Below, in pieces: positions 24,877-35,092 of a DNA stretch of 64,000 bases. The DNA lies in contig NZ_BPUO01000004.1 of NCBI RefSeq assembly GCF_022179805.1, positions 434,001 through 498,000 of the forward strand. Direction: 5' to 3'. Each line of letters opens with the position of its first letter. Within the stretch, counting starts at the first letter, position 1. The notes under the pieces were generated by a model. The model saw only the letters and a list, made by a program, of their open reading frames with translations. It ran no database searches and was not told where the DNA came from. Position numbers and translations under genes: made by a program. The DNA comes from Cupriavidus pauculus (lineage in GTDB: Bacteria; Pseudomonadota; Gammaproteobacteria; Burkholderiales; Burkholderiaceae).

Positions 24877-25698
24877 ATGAGCAATGACACGCCCGCAGAG
24901 GAGACACAGGACAAGTACATCGTGCCGGGCCTGGAGCGGGGACTGCGGCTGCTGGGTGAATTCAGCAGCAAGGACCGCACGTTGTCGGCGGCGGAACTGG
25001 CGAGGCGGCTGCAGGTGCCGCGCTCGACGGTGTTCCGGCTGCTTGCCACGCTGGAAATGATGGGCTTTGTCGAGCGCACCGATGGCGGCCGGGAGTTTCG
25101 GCTGGGCATGGCGGTGCTGCGGCTGGGGTTCGATTACCTGGCATCGCTGGAATTGACCGAATTGGGGCGGCCGCTGCTGGACCGCCTGCGCGACGAGATT
25201 CACTACCCGTGCAATCTCGTGGTGCGCGACGGGCGCTCGATCGTCTATGTGGCCAAGTCGGTGGCTTCGCGGCCGTTCACCAGCACGGTCAATGTCGGCA
25301 CGCGCCTGCCCGCGCATGCCACGGTGCTGGGGCGGGTGCTGCTGGAAGACCTGACGCTGGCCGAATTGCGTGACCTGTATCCCGAGCAGCGCCTGGAGGT
25401 GTTCTCGGAGAGCACGCCGCGCACGGTGGAAGAGTTGTACGAGATGGTGCAGCGCGACCGCCAGCGTGGCTACGTGCTGCACGAAGGGTTCTTCGAGGCC
25501 AGCATCTCGACCATCGCCGCGCCGGTGCGAGATCGCACCACGCGGGTGGTGGCGGCGCTGGGCGCGACGATCCCGGCGGCACGGATCGACACGGCACTGC
25601 TCGATCCGATGGTGGGCAAGGTGCGCGAGGCGGCGGCGGAACTGTCCCGCTTGCTGGATTACCGGCCAGACCTGAGCGGCAGGGTGGCTGGCGGATGA
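24877..25698 (+). CDS. IclR-family regulator (paralogue of the one at 12505)
   Basis: A 273-residue IclR regulator with N-terminal winged HTH (LSAAELARRLQVPRSTVFRLL) and effector domain (VNVGTRLPAHATVLGRVLLED, EASISTIAAPVRDRTTR). It closely resembles the in-operon IclR at 12505 and probably arose by duplication. It is followed 34 bases later by a Bug protein and then the molybdenum hydroxylase, so it likely controls that set. The ATG at 24877 has AGAGAGAA upstream; the upstream in-frame extension covers the operator and is not coding-like. Confidence 0.88.
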   Translation: MSNDTPAEETQDKYIVPGLERGLRLLGEFSSKDRTLSAAELARRLQVPRSTVFRLLATLEMMGFVERTDGGREFRLGMAVLRLGFDYLASLELTELGRPLLDRLRDEIHYPCNLVVRDGRSIVYVAKSVASRPFTSTVNVGTRLPAHATVLGRVLLEDLTLAELRDLYPEQRLEVFSESTPRTVEELYEMVQRDRQRGYVLHEGFFEASISTIAAPVRDRTTRVVAALGATIPAARIDTALLDPMVGKVREAAAELSRLLDYRPDLSGRVAGG

Positions 25699-25732
25699 TG
25701 TAGCCGCGACCACAACTGGCAGGAAAAGAATC

Positions 25733-26791
25733 ATGCAGGACGGTAGCCCCCACGCAAGCCCTTATCCCGAAGTATCCGGCAGCCCAGGTGCCGTGCGGCA
25801 GCGCGGGCCGCGCTGGATGCGCATCGCGATGCTCGTCGTCGGCACCGTTACCGGGCTGGCGCTGGGCGGCGTGGCCCGGGCGGCAACCGATTGCGCCACG
25901 GTGCGCATCGTCGTGCCGTTTCCCGCCGGGGGTGCTGCCGACCAGTTGGCGCGCACCGTGTCGCAGGGCCTGCAGCAGCGCCGGGGCACGACCATCGTGG
26001 TCGACAACAAGCCCGGAGCCAACGGCAACATCGGCATCGATGCCGTGCGCCGCGCGGCGGGCGACGGGTGCACCTGGCTGGTGGTGCCGGCCGGCAACCT
26101 GACGATCAATCCCACGTTGTTCCCCGCGCTCTCCTATCAGGTCGCGCGCGATTTCCGTCCGGTATCGCTGCTGGCCAGTTCGCCGAACGTGCTTGCCGTG
26201 CATCCGTCGGTGAAGGCGCGCAACGTTGCCGAGCTGGTGGCGGTGGCCAGGCAGGCGGACCAGCGCAAGGAGCCGCTGGGCTATGCCAGCCCCGGCGTGG
26301 GCAGCGGTCTGCATCTGGCGGGCGAACTGTTCCGGCACAAGGCTGGCGTGACCATGCTGCACGTCCCGTACAAAGGCACCACGCAGGCCGTGAACGACGT
26401 GGTGGGCGGCCAGGTTCCCGTGCTGCTGGGCACATGGCCGACGCTGGCGCCGTTTATCCAGTCGGGCGCGCTGCGCGCCATCGTGGTCACGCAGTCGACG
26501 CGTTCGCCGGCGGCCCCCGATGTGCCGTCGCTTGCCGAACAGGGTATGCCGGGCATCAACGTCAGTTCCTGGTACGCGTTGCTGGTGCCGTCCGCCACAC
26601 CGAAGCCGATGGCCGATTCGCTGTCCGCCGATATCCATACGTTGTTCACCACGCCATCGGTGCGCGGCGATCTGCAGCGCCAGGGGCTGGAACCCGTGGC
26701 GAGCACGCCCGAGGCACTGGCCGCGCGCATCCGCGATGAAGCCGCGGCGTGGGCCACGCTGATCCGCACGTACCACATCACGGCGGAATAG
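25733..26791 (+). CDS. Bug/TctC-family periplasmic substrate-binding protein
   Basis: A 352-residue binding protein with an unusually long N-terminus before the signal hydrophobic core ([18 protein letters not shown], cut near ARAA). Bug phrases follow: [36 protein letters not shown] and [28 protein letters not shown] precedes the ATG at 25733. Encoded between the IclR paralogue and the molybdenum hydroxylase, it probably captures that enzyme's substrate or a related acid. No TctAB membrane genes are present. Confidence 0.88.
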   Translation: MQDGSPHASPYPEVSGSPGAVRQRGPRWMRIAMLVVGTVTGLALGGVARAATDCATVRIVVPFPAGGAADQLARTVSQGLQQRRGTTIVVDNKPGANGNIGIDAVRRAAGDGCTWLVVPAGNLTINPTLFPALSYQVARDFRPVSLLASSPNVLAVHPSVKARNVAELVAVARQADQRKEPLGYASPGVGSGLHLAGELFRHKAGVTMLHVPYKGTTQAVNDVVGGQVPVLLGTWPTLAPFIQSGALRAIVVTQSTRSPAAPDVPSLAEQGMPGINVSSWYALLVPSATPKPMADSLSADIHTLFTTPSVRGDLQRQGLEPVASTPEALAARIRDEAAAWATLIRTYHITAE

Positions 26792-26916
26792 CGATCAGCG
26801 CCGCACCCTGGCGGCGCAACCCTTCGAGACATCCCTTACCCGAGTCGTATCTGGCCGCACCCTGCGCCGTGCAGGGTGGCGTGCGGCCGTCATTTTCCTG
26901 CACCAGCGAGGCAAGC

Positions 26917-27357
26917 ATGGACTTTGTGTTGAACGGAAAAGCAACCCGCTTCGATGGCGACGGCGACACGCCGCTGCTGTGGGTGATTCGCGATGACGCC
27001 GGCCTGACCGGCACCAAGTACGGTTGCGGCATCGGCGCGTGCGGCGCGTGCACCGTGCACGTCGACGGCAACGCGCAGCGGTCGTGCGTGACGCCGGTGT
27101 CCAGTGTGGCGGGACGCAGCATCACGACGATCGAGGGCTTGTCGCCAGACCGATCGTCGAAGGTGCAGAAGGCGTGGATCGCCAAGGATGTGCCGCAGTG
27201 CGGCTACTGCCAGTCCGGCATGGTGATGGCGGTCAGCGCACTGCTGAAGAGCAATCCGCATCCCACCGACAAGGACATCGACGCAGCCGTGAGCAATCTG
27301 TGCCGCTGCGCCACCTATCACCGCATCCGGGAGGCCATCCATGCCGCAGCAAAGTGA
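26917..27357 (+). CDS. 2Fe-2S subunit of a molybdenum hydroxylase (IorA-like)
   Basis: A 146-residue protein with two 2Fe-2S clusters, the small subunit of xanthine-oxidase-family enzymes. The N-terminal ferredoxin-like cluster motif is [15 protein letters not shown] with a later Cys (QRSC); the C-terminal helical cluster motif is CGYCQSGM and [10 protein letters not shown]. The length is typical of the two-subunit isoquinoline 1-oxidoreductase (IorAB) type. GCGAGG lies five bases before the ATG. Its 3' end overlaps the large-subunit gene by 17 bases. Confidence 0.93.
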   Translation: MDFVLNGKATRFDGDGDTPLLWVIRDDAGLTGTKYGCGIGACGACTVHVDGNAQRSCVTPVSSVAGRSITTIEGLSPDRSSKVQKAWIAKDVPQCGYCQSGMVMAVSALLKSNPHPTDKDIDAAVSNLCRCATYHRIREAIHAAAK

Positions 27358-29524
27358 AGCCGTGAAGAGCCCGTCGCGACGTGGCTTTCTCGTGGGTAGC
27401 GCCGCGGTGGCTGGTGCGCTGTGCATCCCGTTGCCGGTGTTAGCCAACCGCACGGTGGATAGCGGTCCGCATGGCACGCATGAGATTACCGACTGGATCT
27501 GGATCGAGCCGAACGGCAAGATCACGCTCGGACTGTCGCAGTGCGAATGCGGCCAGGGCGTCTACACGGGCATGCCGCAGGTGCTGGCCGACGAGCTCGA
27601 CGCCGACTGGCGCGCTATCACCGTGACCTTCGTCACCGGGCGCGACGCCTACCGCACGGGCGCCGCCTATGAAGAGCCGCAACAGTTCGTGGGCGCGTCG
27701 ATGTCGGCCACGCTGTTCTACGAGCGCCTGCGCATTGCCGGCGCGCAGGCGCGCGAGGTGCTGACGTTGACTGCCGCCAAGCGGCTGCAGGTACGTCCGG
27801 GCCAGTGCTACACCGAGAACGGGCGCGTCTTCCATGGCGGCACCGGCCGCTCGCTGGGCTATGGTGAACTGGCCGAGGAAGCGGCAAAGCTGCCGCTGAA
27901 TCCGGCGCCGCGCCTGAAGAACGAAGCCGCGCACAAGCTGATCGGGCGCGATCTGCAGCGCCTGGATACGCCGGCCAAGGTCGACGGCTCGGCCGAGTTC
28001 GGCATCGATGTGCGCGTGCCGGGCATGCTCTACGGCGCGTTGAAGATGCCGCCCACCGTCACCGGCAAGGTCACGGGCATCCGCAATGCCGATGCCGTAC
28101 GAGCCATGCCCGGCATTCAGGCCGTGGTGCAGGCGCCCGATGCGGCAATCGTGGTCGCTACCAGCTACTGGCTCGCCAAGAAGGGGGCCGACGCGCTGGA
28201 ACTCGACATCGATCCGGGTGCCGCCAAGAATCTCGACAGCGACGCCATCATGGCCGCACGCAAGGCGGCACTGGGCGCGCCGCAGGCTGTGGTGGCCACG
28301 CGGCTGGGCGATGCCGATGCCGTGCTGGCCAGCGCCGGCAAGGTCGTGGAGGCCGACTATCACACGCCGTACATCGTGCACGCGACGATGGAATCGGTGA
28401 ACGCCACCGTGCATGTGCGCGAGGATGCCATCGAGGTATGGGGCCCGATCCAGGGCCAGGATTTCGTGCGCAACGCGCTGGCCAAGCTCTACCAGCGCAA
28501 GCCGGAAACCATCATCGTCCACACGACGTTCCTGGGCGGCAGCTTCGGGCGCAAGTTCCTGCCGGACTTCGTGGTGCACGCGGCGCGTGCGTCGGCGGCG
28601 GTGGGCAAGCCGGTCAAGGTCATCCGCTCGCGCGAGGACGATATCCGCCATGGCTTCTATCGCCCCGGCGTGTCGGGCCGCTTCCGTGCGGTGCTGGACG
28701 AGCAGGGCATGCCGCGTGCCATGCACGCGCGGCTGACTGGTCAGTCGCTCTATGGCGTGATCAAGGCCGAGCGCATGGCGAAGAACGGCGGCTGGGACGA
28801 GACGATGCTGGAGGCGATCTACGATTGCGTGTATCGCGTGCCGAATCTCAAGGTCGACATGATCGACGTGAAGCAGCCGATTCCGGTCAGCTTCATGCGC
28901 AGCGTGGGTTCCACGTCGAGCGTGTTCATGCTGGAGAGCTTCGTCAACGAAATGGCCGATGCGGCGGGCATGGACCCGTATCGCTACCGCCGCGCGCTGC
29001 TGTCGCACAGCCCGCTGGCCGTGCGCACGCTGGACGCGGCAGCCAAGGCGGCCAACTGGCAGCGCAAACCGGCACCGGGCGTGACGCGCGGCTTCACGTT
29101 CAGTCTCTACACGGGGCGGGGCGAGGCGTTCCAGACCTATGTGGCGATGGCGCTGGAACTGGTGCGCGACGGCAGCGCGTTCAAGGTGCGGCGCGTGGTG
29201 TGCGCGGTGGAGTGCGGGCGCGCGATCAATCCGAATCTGATCCGCGCGAACATCGAGGGCGGCATCGGCTTTGCACTGACCAACACGCTGAAGAGCGAAG
29301 TGACGTTCAAGGGCGGGGTGGTGCAGCAAAGCAACTTCCACGACTACCCGCTGCTGCAACTGGCCGAGATGCCCAGGATCGACGTGGTCATCGTCGACAG
29401 CGACCGTCCGCCGCAGGGTTGTGGCGAGGTGTCGCTGGGGCCGGTGGCGCCGGCCGTGGCGCATGCGCTGTACCAGGCCACGAAGTCACGGCGCCGGTCG
29501 ATGCCGATGAAGCTCGAAGCCTGA
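27341..29524 (+). CDS. Molybdopterin-binding large subunit of a molybdenum hydroxylase (IorB-like)
   Basis: A 727-residue catalytic subunit. The twin-arginine signal ([19 protein letters not shown]) indicates folded export to the periplasm. Molybdenum-cofactor-binding phrases include [27 protein letters not shown] and [10 protein letters not shown]. The catalytic Glu is in [12 protein letters not shown] near the C-terminus. The expected reaction is hydroxylation of an aldehyde or an N-heteroaromatic ring carbon with water as oxygen donor. No cytochrome c or FAD subunit gene is adjacent, so the electron acceptor is open. Confidence 0.9.
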   Translation: MPQQSEAVKSPSRRGFLVGSAAVAGALCIPLPVLANRTVDSGPHGTHEITDWIWIEPNGKITLGLSQCECGQGVYTGMPQVLADELDADWRAITVTFVTGRDAYRTGAAYEEPQQFVGASMSATLFYERLRIAGAQAREVLTLTAAKRLQVRPGQCYTENGRVFHGGTGRSLGYGELAEEAAKLPLNPAPRLKNEAAHKLIGRDLQRLDTPAKVDGSAEFGIDVRVPGMLYGALKMPPTVTGKVTGIRNADAVRAMPGIQAVVQAPDAAIVVATSYWLAKKGADALELDIDPGAAKNLDSDAIMAARKAALGAPQAVVATRLGDADAVLASAGKVVEADYHTPYIVHATMESVNATVHVREDAIEVWGPIQGQDFVRNALAKLYQRKPETIIVHTTFLGGSFGRKFLPDFVVHAARASAAVGKPVKVIRSREDDIRHGFYRPGVSGRFRAVLDEQGMPRAMHARLTGQSLYGVIKAERMAKNGGWDETMLEAIYDCVYRVPNLKVDMIDVKQPIPVSFMRSVGSTSSVFMLESFVNEMADAAGMDPYRYRRALLSHSPLAVRTLDAAAKAANWQRKPAPGVTRGFTFSLYTGRGEAFQTYVAMALELVRDGSAFKVRRVVCAVECGRAINPNLIRANIEGGIGFALTNTLKSEVTFKGGVVQQSNFHDYPLLQLAEMPRIDVVIVDSDRPPQGCGEVSLGPVAPAVAHALYQATKSRRRSMPMKLEA

Positions 29525-29528
29525 CCGT

Positions 29529-29568
29529 AAAAAAGCTGCCTCTCCACGCCGAAGACTGCGTGGAGAGG
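29529..29568 (-). terminator. Rho-independent terminator (minus strand) after the SDR gene
   Basis: CCTCTCCACGC and GCGTGGAGAGG form a perfect 11-base stem; on the minus strand it is followed within five bases by TTTTTT. It ends the SDR transcript 29 bases past its stop, and may also slow reading from the convergent molybdenum-hydroxylase operon. Confidence 0.85.
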
Positions 29569-29596
29569 GCGGCCTTGCTGGTGGGTAGCGCTGGCC

Positions 29597-30337
29597 TCAG
29601 GCCGCGAAACCCCCATCCACATTCAGGCTGGCACCAGTCACGAAGCTCGATTCGGGGCCGGCCAGATACGCCACCATGCTGGCGATTTCCTCGGGCTTGC
29701 CGTGGCGCGGCAGGGCCATCAGACCGTGCAGCGACTTTGCGAAATCCGAGTTCTCGGGGTTCATGTCGGTATTCACCGGGCCGGGCTGCACGTTGTTGAC
29801 GGTGATGCCACGCGGGCCCAGGTCTCGCGACATGCCTTGCACCAGGCCCTTCAGTGCGGACTTGCTCATCGCGTAGGCGGCGCCGCCGGCAAACGGCATG
29901 CGGTCGGCGTTGGTGCTGCCGATGTTGATGATGCGGCCGCCTTCGCCCATATGGGACAGCGCTGCCTTGCTGGCCACGAACACGGCGCGTACGTTCACGG
30001 CCACGGTCTTGTCGAAGTCGTCCAGCGAGAACTCTTCCACCGGGCCCAGGTGCAGCACGCCGGCGTTGTTCACCAGGATGTCGATCTTGCCGAAGTGGAC
30101 GGCGGCGTCATTGATGGCACGCGTCACCGCAGCGGCGTCGGCGGCATCGGCCTGGTACGCCTTGGCACGGCCGCCAGCGGCCTGGATCGATTCCACCAGT
30201 TCCTGCGCGCCGGCGCCGGAGCTCTGGTAGGTGAATGCGACGGCGGCACCGTCGCGGGCCAGGCGGCGGACCACGGCGGCACCGATGCCGCGTGCACCGC
30301 CAGTTACGAAGGCAACCTTGTTCGAGAGCGTAGTCAT
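29597..30337 (-). CDS. Short-chain dehydrogenase/reductase
   Basis: A 246-residue classical SDR. It has VTGGARGIGAAVVRRL for the cofactor, NNAGVL, Ser in INIGSTNAD, the Tyr-x3-Lys pair in AAYAMSKSALKG, and the C-terminal VTGASLNVDGGFAA. Its sequence is of the 3-oxoacyl-reductase-like group, whose members reduce many ketones. It is divergent from the LysR gene at 30451, which probably regulates it. Confidence 0.88.
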   Translation of the reverse strand: MTTLSNKVAFVTGGARGIGAAVVRRLARDGAAVAFTYQSSGAGAQELVESIQAAGGRAKAYQADAADAAAVTRAINDAAVHFGKIDILVNNAGVLHLGPVEEFSLDDFDKTVAVNVRAVFVASKAALSHMGEGGRIINIGSTNADRMPFAGGAAYAMSKSALKGLVQGMSRDLGPRGITVNNVQPGPVNTDMNPENSDFAKSLHGLMALPRHGKPEEIASMVAYLAGPESSFVTGASLNVDGGFAA

Positions 30338-30450
30338 GATGTGTTCCTTGTGATGTCAGTGAAGATGTGACCAGTATGGTTGGTGGTTTCCACTACCGCT
30401 AGTCACAAATCACGATCAAGTTCTTCAACCATTGGTATAAGCTTCGGGCT

Positions 30451-31374
30451 ATGGAAGCCCTGAACCTGCTCGAATCGTTTGTCCAAAGTGCCGAAACCGG
30501 CAGTTTTTCGGCCGCAGCCCGCCGGCTGGGGCTCACGCCGGCCGCCGTCAGCAAGAACGTGGCGCGGCTGGAGGCCCATCTGGGGCTGCGGCTGTTCCAG
30601 CGCAGCACGCGCAAGCTCACGCTGACGCTGGGGGGCGAGCAGTTCCTGCGCCAGGTGTCCGATCCGTACGCGACCCTGCGCGATGCCTTTGCCAGCGTGG
30701 CGCAGGACGATGGCAAGCCGGCCGGCGTGCTCAAGGTCAGCATGGGCGTGGCGTTCGGGCGCGAGTACCTGGTGCCGCTGCTGGGCGAATTCCTGGAGCG
30801 ATATCCGGCTATCGTGCCCGACTGGCATTTCGATAATCGCGCCGTCGACCTGATTGCCGGGGGCTTCGACGTGGCGATCGGCGGCGGCATCGACCTGACC
30901 GAGGGCGTGGTCGCGCGCGAACTGGCGCGGACTCATGTGGTGGCAGTGGCGTCGCCGGCGTACCTGTCGGGGCGGACGCTTCCGACGCATCCGGCTGGCC
31001 TGGCCGAGTTCGATGGCATCGTGCGCCGGTCCGCGTCCACCGGCCGCCTGCGATTGTGGAACCTGCGCAATCAGGTGGGTGAGGAAGCGCTGGCGGAGCC
31101 GCGCACGCGGCTGATCTTCGACGATCCCGAAGCCATGGCCCACGCAGCCATGCAGGGGCTGGGCGTGGCGCTGCTGCCCATGCCCCACGCCGCACCCTGG
31201 CTGGAGCGCGGGGCGCTGGTGCGTCTGTTGCCGGGCTGGTGTGCCGACAACGGACCCGTCGCGCTTTACTACCCGAACCGCAAGCTGCTGCCGCCCAAGA
31301 CGCGCGTGTTCATCGACTTCATTGTCGAGGCCTTCCAGCGCAAGGGCCTGGCGCGCCGATTCGACGGACGCTGA
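30451..31374 (+). CDS. LysR-family regulator divergent from the SDR gene
   Basis: A 307-residue LysR protein with the N-terminal HTH ALNLLESFVQSAETGSFSAAA and VSKNVARLEAHLGLRLFQRS, then an effector domain. It belongs to the large group of LysR proteins that repress or activate a neighbouring SDR or oxidoreductase gene. The 113-base intergenic region contains the shared promoters. Confidence 0.87.
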   Translation: MEALNLLESFVQSAETGSFSAAARRLGLTPAAVSKNVARLEAHLGLRLFQRSTRKLTLTLGGEQFLRQVSDPYATLRDAFASVAQDDGKPAGVLKVSMGVAFGREYLVPLLGEFLERYPAIVPDWHFDNRAVDLIAGGFDVAIGGGIDLTEGVVARELARTHVVAVASPAYLSGRTLPTHPAGLAEFDGIVRRSASTGRLRLWNLRNQVGEEALAEPRTRLIFDDPEAMAHAAMQGLGVALLPMPHAAPWLERGALVRLLPGWCADNGPVALYYPNRKLLPPKTRVFIDFIVEAFQRKGLARRFDGR

Positions 31375-31452
31375 ACGGGCGGCTGGGCAGATGCGCTGCG
31401 TGGACTATGCTTCGGAAGTTCGAACCACGCGAATGCAGGGGGAGGGGCAGTG

Positions 31453-32670
31453 ATGAGCGTCGAAAAAATCGAGATTCCCGGTAGCCAGGGCGGCACGCTG
31501 TCTGCACGGATGGAATGGCCCGACGGCCCGGTGCGGGCGCATGCGCTGTTCGCGCATTGCTTCACCTGCGGCAAGGACAGCCTGGCGGCCACCCGCATCG
31601 CGCGGGCGCTGACCGCGCAGGGCATTGCCGTGCTGCGCTTTGATTTCACCGGCATTGGCGCCAGCGAGGGCGATTTCGCCAGCACCAATTTCTCGTCGAA
31701 CCTGGCCGACCTGGAAGCCGTGGCCATGTACATGCGCACCCGCGGCCAGGCCCCGGCGCTGCTGATCGGGCACAGCCTTGGCGGTGCGGCCGTGCTGGGC
31801 GTGGCGCGCCGGCTGCCCGAGCTGCGCGCGGTGGTGACCATCGCCGCACCCAGCGATCCGCGCCATGTGCTGGGCCTGCTGGGCGACAACGTCGAGCGCA
31901 TCCGCGCCGAAGGCGAGCTTGAAGTGAAGCTGGCCGGCCGGCCATTCCGCATCGCGCGCCAGTTCATCGACGATGTGTCCAGCCACAGGTTGCTCGACGA
32001 GGTGGCTCACCTTGGCAAGCCGCTGCTGGTGATGCAGTCGCCCACCGACGATACGGTCGAGGTGGAGAACGGCCTGGCCATCTTCGAGGCCGCCGCGCAG
32101 CCGAAAGCCTATGTGGCGCTGGACGGTGCCGACCACCTGCTGCAGAACCGCGCCGGCGCGGCCTACGCGGCCAGCATGATCACTGCGTGGTCGCAGCACT
32201 ATCTGCCCACGCTGACCGAGGACGTGCAGGATGCGATTCCGGAGCCCGGCGTGGTGATGGTGGCCGAGCGCCACCGGGGCCGCTACCAGCAGACGATCCG
32301 CATGGGCAGCCATGAGCTGGTGGCCGACGAGCCCGTTGCCGTGGGTGGCGACGACGCCGGCCCGAATCCGTACGAGCTGTTGCTGTCGGCGCTTGGCGCC
32401 TGCACGTCGATGACCATGCGCATGTATGCCGAGCGCAAGTCGCTGCCGCTGGAGCACGTGGCGGTGCAGCTACGGCACGAGAAGATCCACGCCGAGGACT
32501 GCGCGGCCTGCGAGACCACGGTGGGGATGGTGGACCGGATCGAGCGGCGCATCGCGATCCGTGGCGACCTGAGCGACGAACAGCGCGCGTCGCTGATGGC
32601 GATTGCCGACAAATGCCCCGTGCATCGCACGCTGCATTCGGAAATCCGGATCGATACCTTGCCGGGCTAG
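31453..32670 (+). CDS. Alpha/beta hydrolase-OsmC fusion protein
   Basis: A 405-residue two-domain protein. Residues 1 to about 250 are an alpha/beta hydrolase (AHCFTCGKDS, FDFTGIGASEG, nucleophile Ser in IGHSLGGAAV, late His in DGADHLL). Residues from about 265 to the end are an OsmC/Ohr-type domain with the two redox Cys in LGACTSMTMRMYAERK and ADKCPVHRTL. OsmC proteins reduce organic hydroperoxides with thiol cofactors, so the fusion could hydrolyse a peroxy-ester or thioester and reduce the product. GGAGGGG lies five bases before the ATG. Its stop codon overlaps the convergent LysR stop. Confidence 0.9.
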   Translation: MSVEKIEIPGSQGGTLSARMEWPDGPVRAHALFAHCFTCGKDSLAATRIARALTAQGIAVLRFDFTGIGASEGDFASTNFSSNLADLEAVAMYMRTRGQAPALLIGHSLGGAAVLGVARRLPELRAVVTIAAPSDPRHVLGLLGDNVERIRAEGELEVKLAGRPFRIARQFIDDVSSHRLLDEVAHLGKPLLVMQSPTDDTVEVENGLAIFEAAAQPKAYVALDGADHLLQNRAGAAYAASMITAWSQHYLPTLTEDVQDAIPEPGVVMVAERHRGRYQQTIRMGSHELVADEPVAVGGDDAGPNPYELLLSALGACTSMTMRMYAERKSLPLEHVAVQLRHEKIHAEDCAACETTVGMVDRIERRIAIRGDLSDEQRASLMAIADKCPVHRTLHSEIRIDTLPG

Positions 32671-33617
32671 CCGATCCCAAGCACGCGCCGGCGCGCGGCA
32701 TCGAATGCCGCGCCTTCGGCCACGAGCCACTCCTCCACTTCGGTCACCTGCGCGCTCTGCCCGTGCGCGCAGACGAAGTGATACGACGCGTGGCTAGGCG
32801 CGTGAATGCCCCACAGGTCCACCAGCCGGCCCGACTCCAGGTCTTCCAGCACCAGCGCGGACCGGCCGATGGCCACGCCTTGTCCGGACAACGCCGCATT
32901 GATGGCCAGTTGCGACAGGTTGAAGCGCTGGCCGTCAGCCGTATCGGGCAGGGTCAGCCCGGCGTGGCGCAGCCAGCATTGCCATTCCTCGAACTCGCCG
33001 GCGCCGTCCCACGGGCTCACGTCGTGCAGCAGCATGTTGGCGCGCAGGCCGGCCGGCGAGCGCAGTTCGGGATGCGCAGCGGCGTAGGCGGGGCTGGCCA
33101 CGGGGATCAGCCATTCCTCCAGGAACCGGTGCGCCTTCAGGTCCGGATAGCCGCCGGGGTCGAAGCGCACGGCCGCCTCGGTGCCGTCGCGCTGCATGCG
33201 CGAGCGGTCGAGCGCGTGGAATTCGCCATAGACCCGCAGGCCGATGTCCGGATGCTGGCGAAAGAAGCTGCCCAGCCGGGGCGTCAGCCACACCATGGCG
33301 AACGACGGCGAGCACGACAGCGCGATGGGCTGCTTGTCGCGCGGCCGGCGCAACTGGGTCAGCGTGCCTTCGATGGCCTGGAACGACTCGCGCAGCACAA
33401 AGCGCAGGCGCTCGCCCTCGGGCGTCAGCACCAGCGCGCGCGGCGTACGCAGGAACAGCGGGCGGTCCAGCCACTGTTCGAGCTGCTTCACCTGCTGGCT
33501 GACCGCGCCCTGCGTGACGCACAGCTCGGCGGCGGCCTGGGTGAAGTTGCAATGCCGCGCCGCCGCCTCAAAACAGCGCAGCCAGCCCAATAATGATGCG
33601 GACAGGGTGTTTGCCAT
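32667..33617 (-). CDS. GcvA-like LysR regulator divergent from dsdA
   Basis: A 316-residue LysR protein of the GcvA/DsdC type: N-terminal LLGWLRCFEAAARHCNFTQAA and VTQGAVSQQVKQLEQWL, then RPLFLRTPRALVLTPEG and an effector domain. Because it is divergent from D-serine dehydratase, it is the likely dsdC-type activator. A perfect ATTAG-TAGGA-CTAAT palindrome overlaps its start codon; CTAAT is the core recognised by GcvA-type proteins. It ends within a CTAG that also forms the stop of the convergent fusion gene. Confidence 0.85.
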   Translation of the reverse strand: MANTLSASLLGWLRCFEAAARHCNFTQAAAELCVTQGAVSQQVKQLEQWLDRPLFLRTPRALVLTPEGERLRFVLRESFQAIEGTLTQLRRPRDKQPIALSCSPSFAMVWLTPRLGSFFRQHPDIGLRVYGEFHALDRSRMQRDGTEAAVRFDPGGYPDLKAHRFLEEWLIPVASPAYAAAHPELRSPAGLRANMLLHDVSPWDGAGEFEEWQCWLRHAGLTLPDTADGQRFNLSQLAINAALSGQGVAIGRSALVLEDLESGRLVDLWGIHAPSHASYHFVCAHGQSAQVTEVEEWLVAEGAAFDAARRRVLGIG

Positions 33618-33630
33618 TAGTAGGACTAAT
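33616..33630. promoter_or_regulatory. CTAAT palindrome between dsdA and its LysR gene
   Basis: ATTAG-TAGGA-CTAAT, a perfect 5-5-5 inverted repeat over the LysR start codon and about 80 bases upstream of dsdA. It suits binding by the GcvA-like LysR protein, with autorepression as a consequence. Confidence 0.55.
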
Positions 33631-33709
33631 GCATTGATCAGTACAAATGGTTTGTCATGACGTTGTAATGGGACAAGAATGAGTCCATCCCATCCGATGA
33701 TTTGAGCCC

Positions 33710-35038
33710 ATGCAGACCGTCACCTTACCGTTGTCGCCTCAACAGCAAAGCGATCTCGGCACCGCCCGCCCGCTGTTCTGGGCCAATCCGCAGCGGTCCG
33801 AAGACGCCGCCGTCGCCACGGTCGTGGAAGGGCGTGGCATTAGTCTAGCTGATGTGCGCGGCGCCCAGGCCCGCTTCCAGCGCTTCGCGCCGCTGCTGGC
33901 GCAACTGTTCCCGGAACTGCAGGCCGAAGCGGGGCGCATCGAATCCGCGCTGGTGGCAGTGCCCGATATGCAGCGCGCCCTGGAGATCCCGTCGTCGCAG
34001 GGCTCGCTGTGGATCAAGGCCGATCACAGCCTGCCCGTGGCCGGGTCGATCAAGGCACGCGGCGGCATCCACGAAGTGCTGGAGTTCGCCGAGTCGCTGG
34101 CGCTCGAACATGGCCTGGTCACGCTCGACGACGACTACAGCGTGCTGGCCGAAGCCCCGGCGCGCGCGCTGTTCAGCCGCTACCAGGTGGCCGTGGGTTC
34201 CACCGGCAACCTGGGCCTTAGCATTGGCGTGATGGCTTCGGCGCTGGGGTTCCGCGCCGCCGTGCATATGTCGGCGGACGCCAAGGAATGGAAGAAGGCG
34301 CGGCTGCGTGCACGCGGCGTCGAGGTGGTGGAGCACACCGGCGACTACGCGTCGGCCGTGGCGGCCGGGCGGCGCAATGCCGATGCCGATCCGTACTGCT
34401 ACTTTGTCGATGACGAGCGGTCGCTGTCGCTGATGCTTGGCTACAGCGCCGCCGCGTTGCACCTGCAGGCGCAACTGGAGGCAGCGGGCTTGCGTGTCGA
34501 TGCATCGCATCCGCTGTTCGTGTACCTGCCCTGCGGCGTGGGCGGCGCGCCGGCCGGCATCGCTTTCGGCTTGCGCCAGCTTTATGGTCCGCACGTGCAC
34601 CCGATCTTCGCGGAACCCACCCAGTCGCCGTGCTTCCTGGTGGAAATGCTCGCACCGGGTGCCTCGGTCTATGACGTGGGCCTGACCAACCGCACCGAGG
34701 CCGATGGCCTGGCCGTGCCGCAGGCGTCGGAACTGGCCGCGCAGGCCATGCGCCCGCTGCTGGCTGGTGTCTACACGGTGCCCGACGATAGGCTGTTTGC
34801 CGACCTGCATCGCCTGCGCGAAACCGAAGGCATGCGCATCGAACCGTCGGCTGCCGCCGGATTCAGCGGTCCGGGCATGCTGCTCGGCACGGACGCGGGC
34901 CGCGCCTACCTGAAACAGCACAAGCTTGAAGCACTGATGCCCGATGCCACGCATCTGGTATGGACCACTGGCGGCCTGTTCGTGCCGCCCGAGGAGTACG
35001 CGCGCTTTGCCGAACGCGGCGCGGCGCTGGCAGCCTGA
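33710..35038 (+). CDS. dsdA: D-serine dehydratase (D-serine ammonia-lyase)
   Basis: A 442-residue PLP enzyme, the same length as the E. coli protein, that converts D-serine to pyruvate and ammonia. The PLP-binding Lys is K115 in GSIKARGG, followed by the phosphate-binding GSTGNLGLS and the conserved EPTQSPCFL and GGLFVPP blocks. D-serine is toxic to many bacteria, so the enzyme detoxifies it as well as providing carbon and nitrogen. Regulation by the divergent LysR protein is likely. Confidence 0.93.
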   Translation: MQTVTLPLSPQQQSDLGTARPLFWANPQRSEDAAVATVVEGRGISLADVRGAQARFQRFAPLLAQLFPELQAEAGRIESALVAVPDMQRALEIPSSQGSLWIKADHSLPVAGSIKARGGIHEVLEFAESLALEHGLVTLDDDYSVLAEAPARALFSRYQVAVGSTGNLGLSIGVMASALGFRAAVHMSADAKEWKKARLRARGVEVVEHTGDYASAVAAGRRNADADPYCYFVDDERSLSLMLGYSAAALHLQAQLEAAGLRVDASHPLFVYLPCGVGGAPAGIAFGLRQLYGPHVHPIFAEPTQSPCFLVEMLAPGASVYDVGLTNRTEADGLAVPQASELAAQAMRPLLAGVYTVPDDRLFADLHRLRETEGMRIEPSAAAGFSGPGMLLGTDAGRAYLKQHKLEALMPDATHLVWTTGGLFVPPEEYARFAERGAALAA

Positions 35039-35092
35039 TCCAGGCCGATTTTCATTCGATCCTATTCGATTGCACTGTTGCGGAGCCCCACC

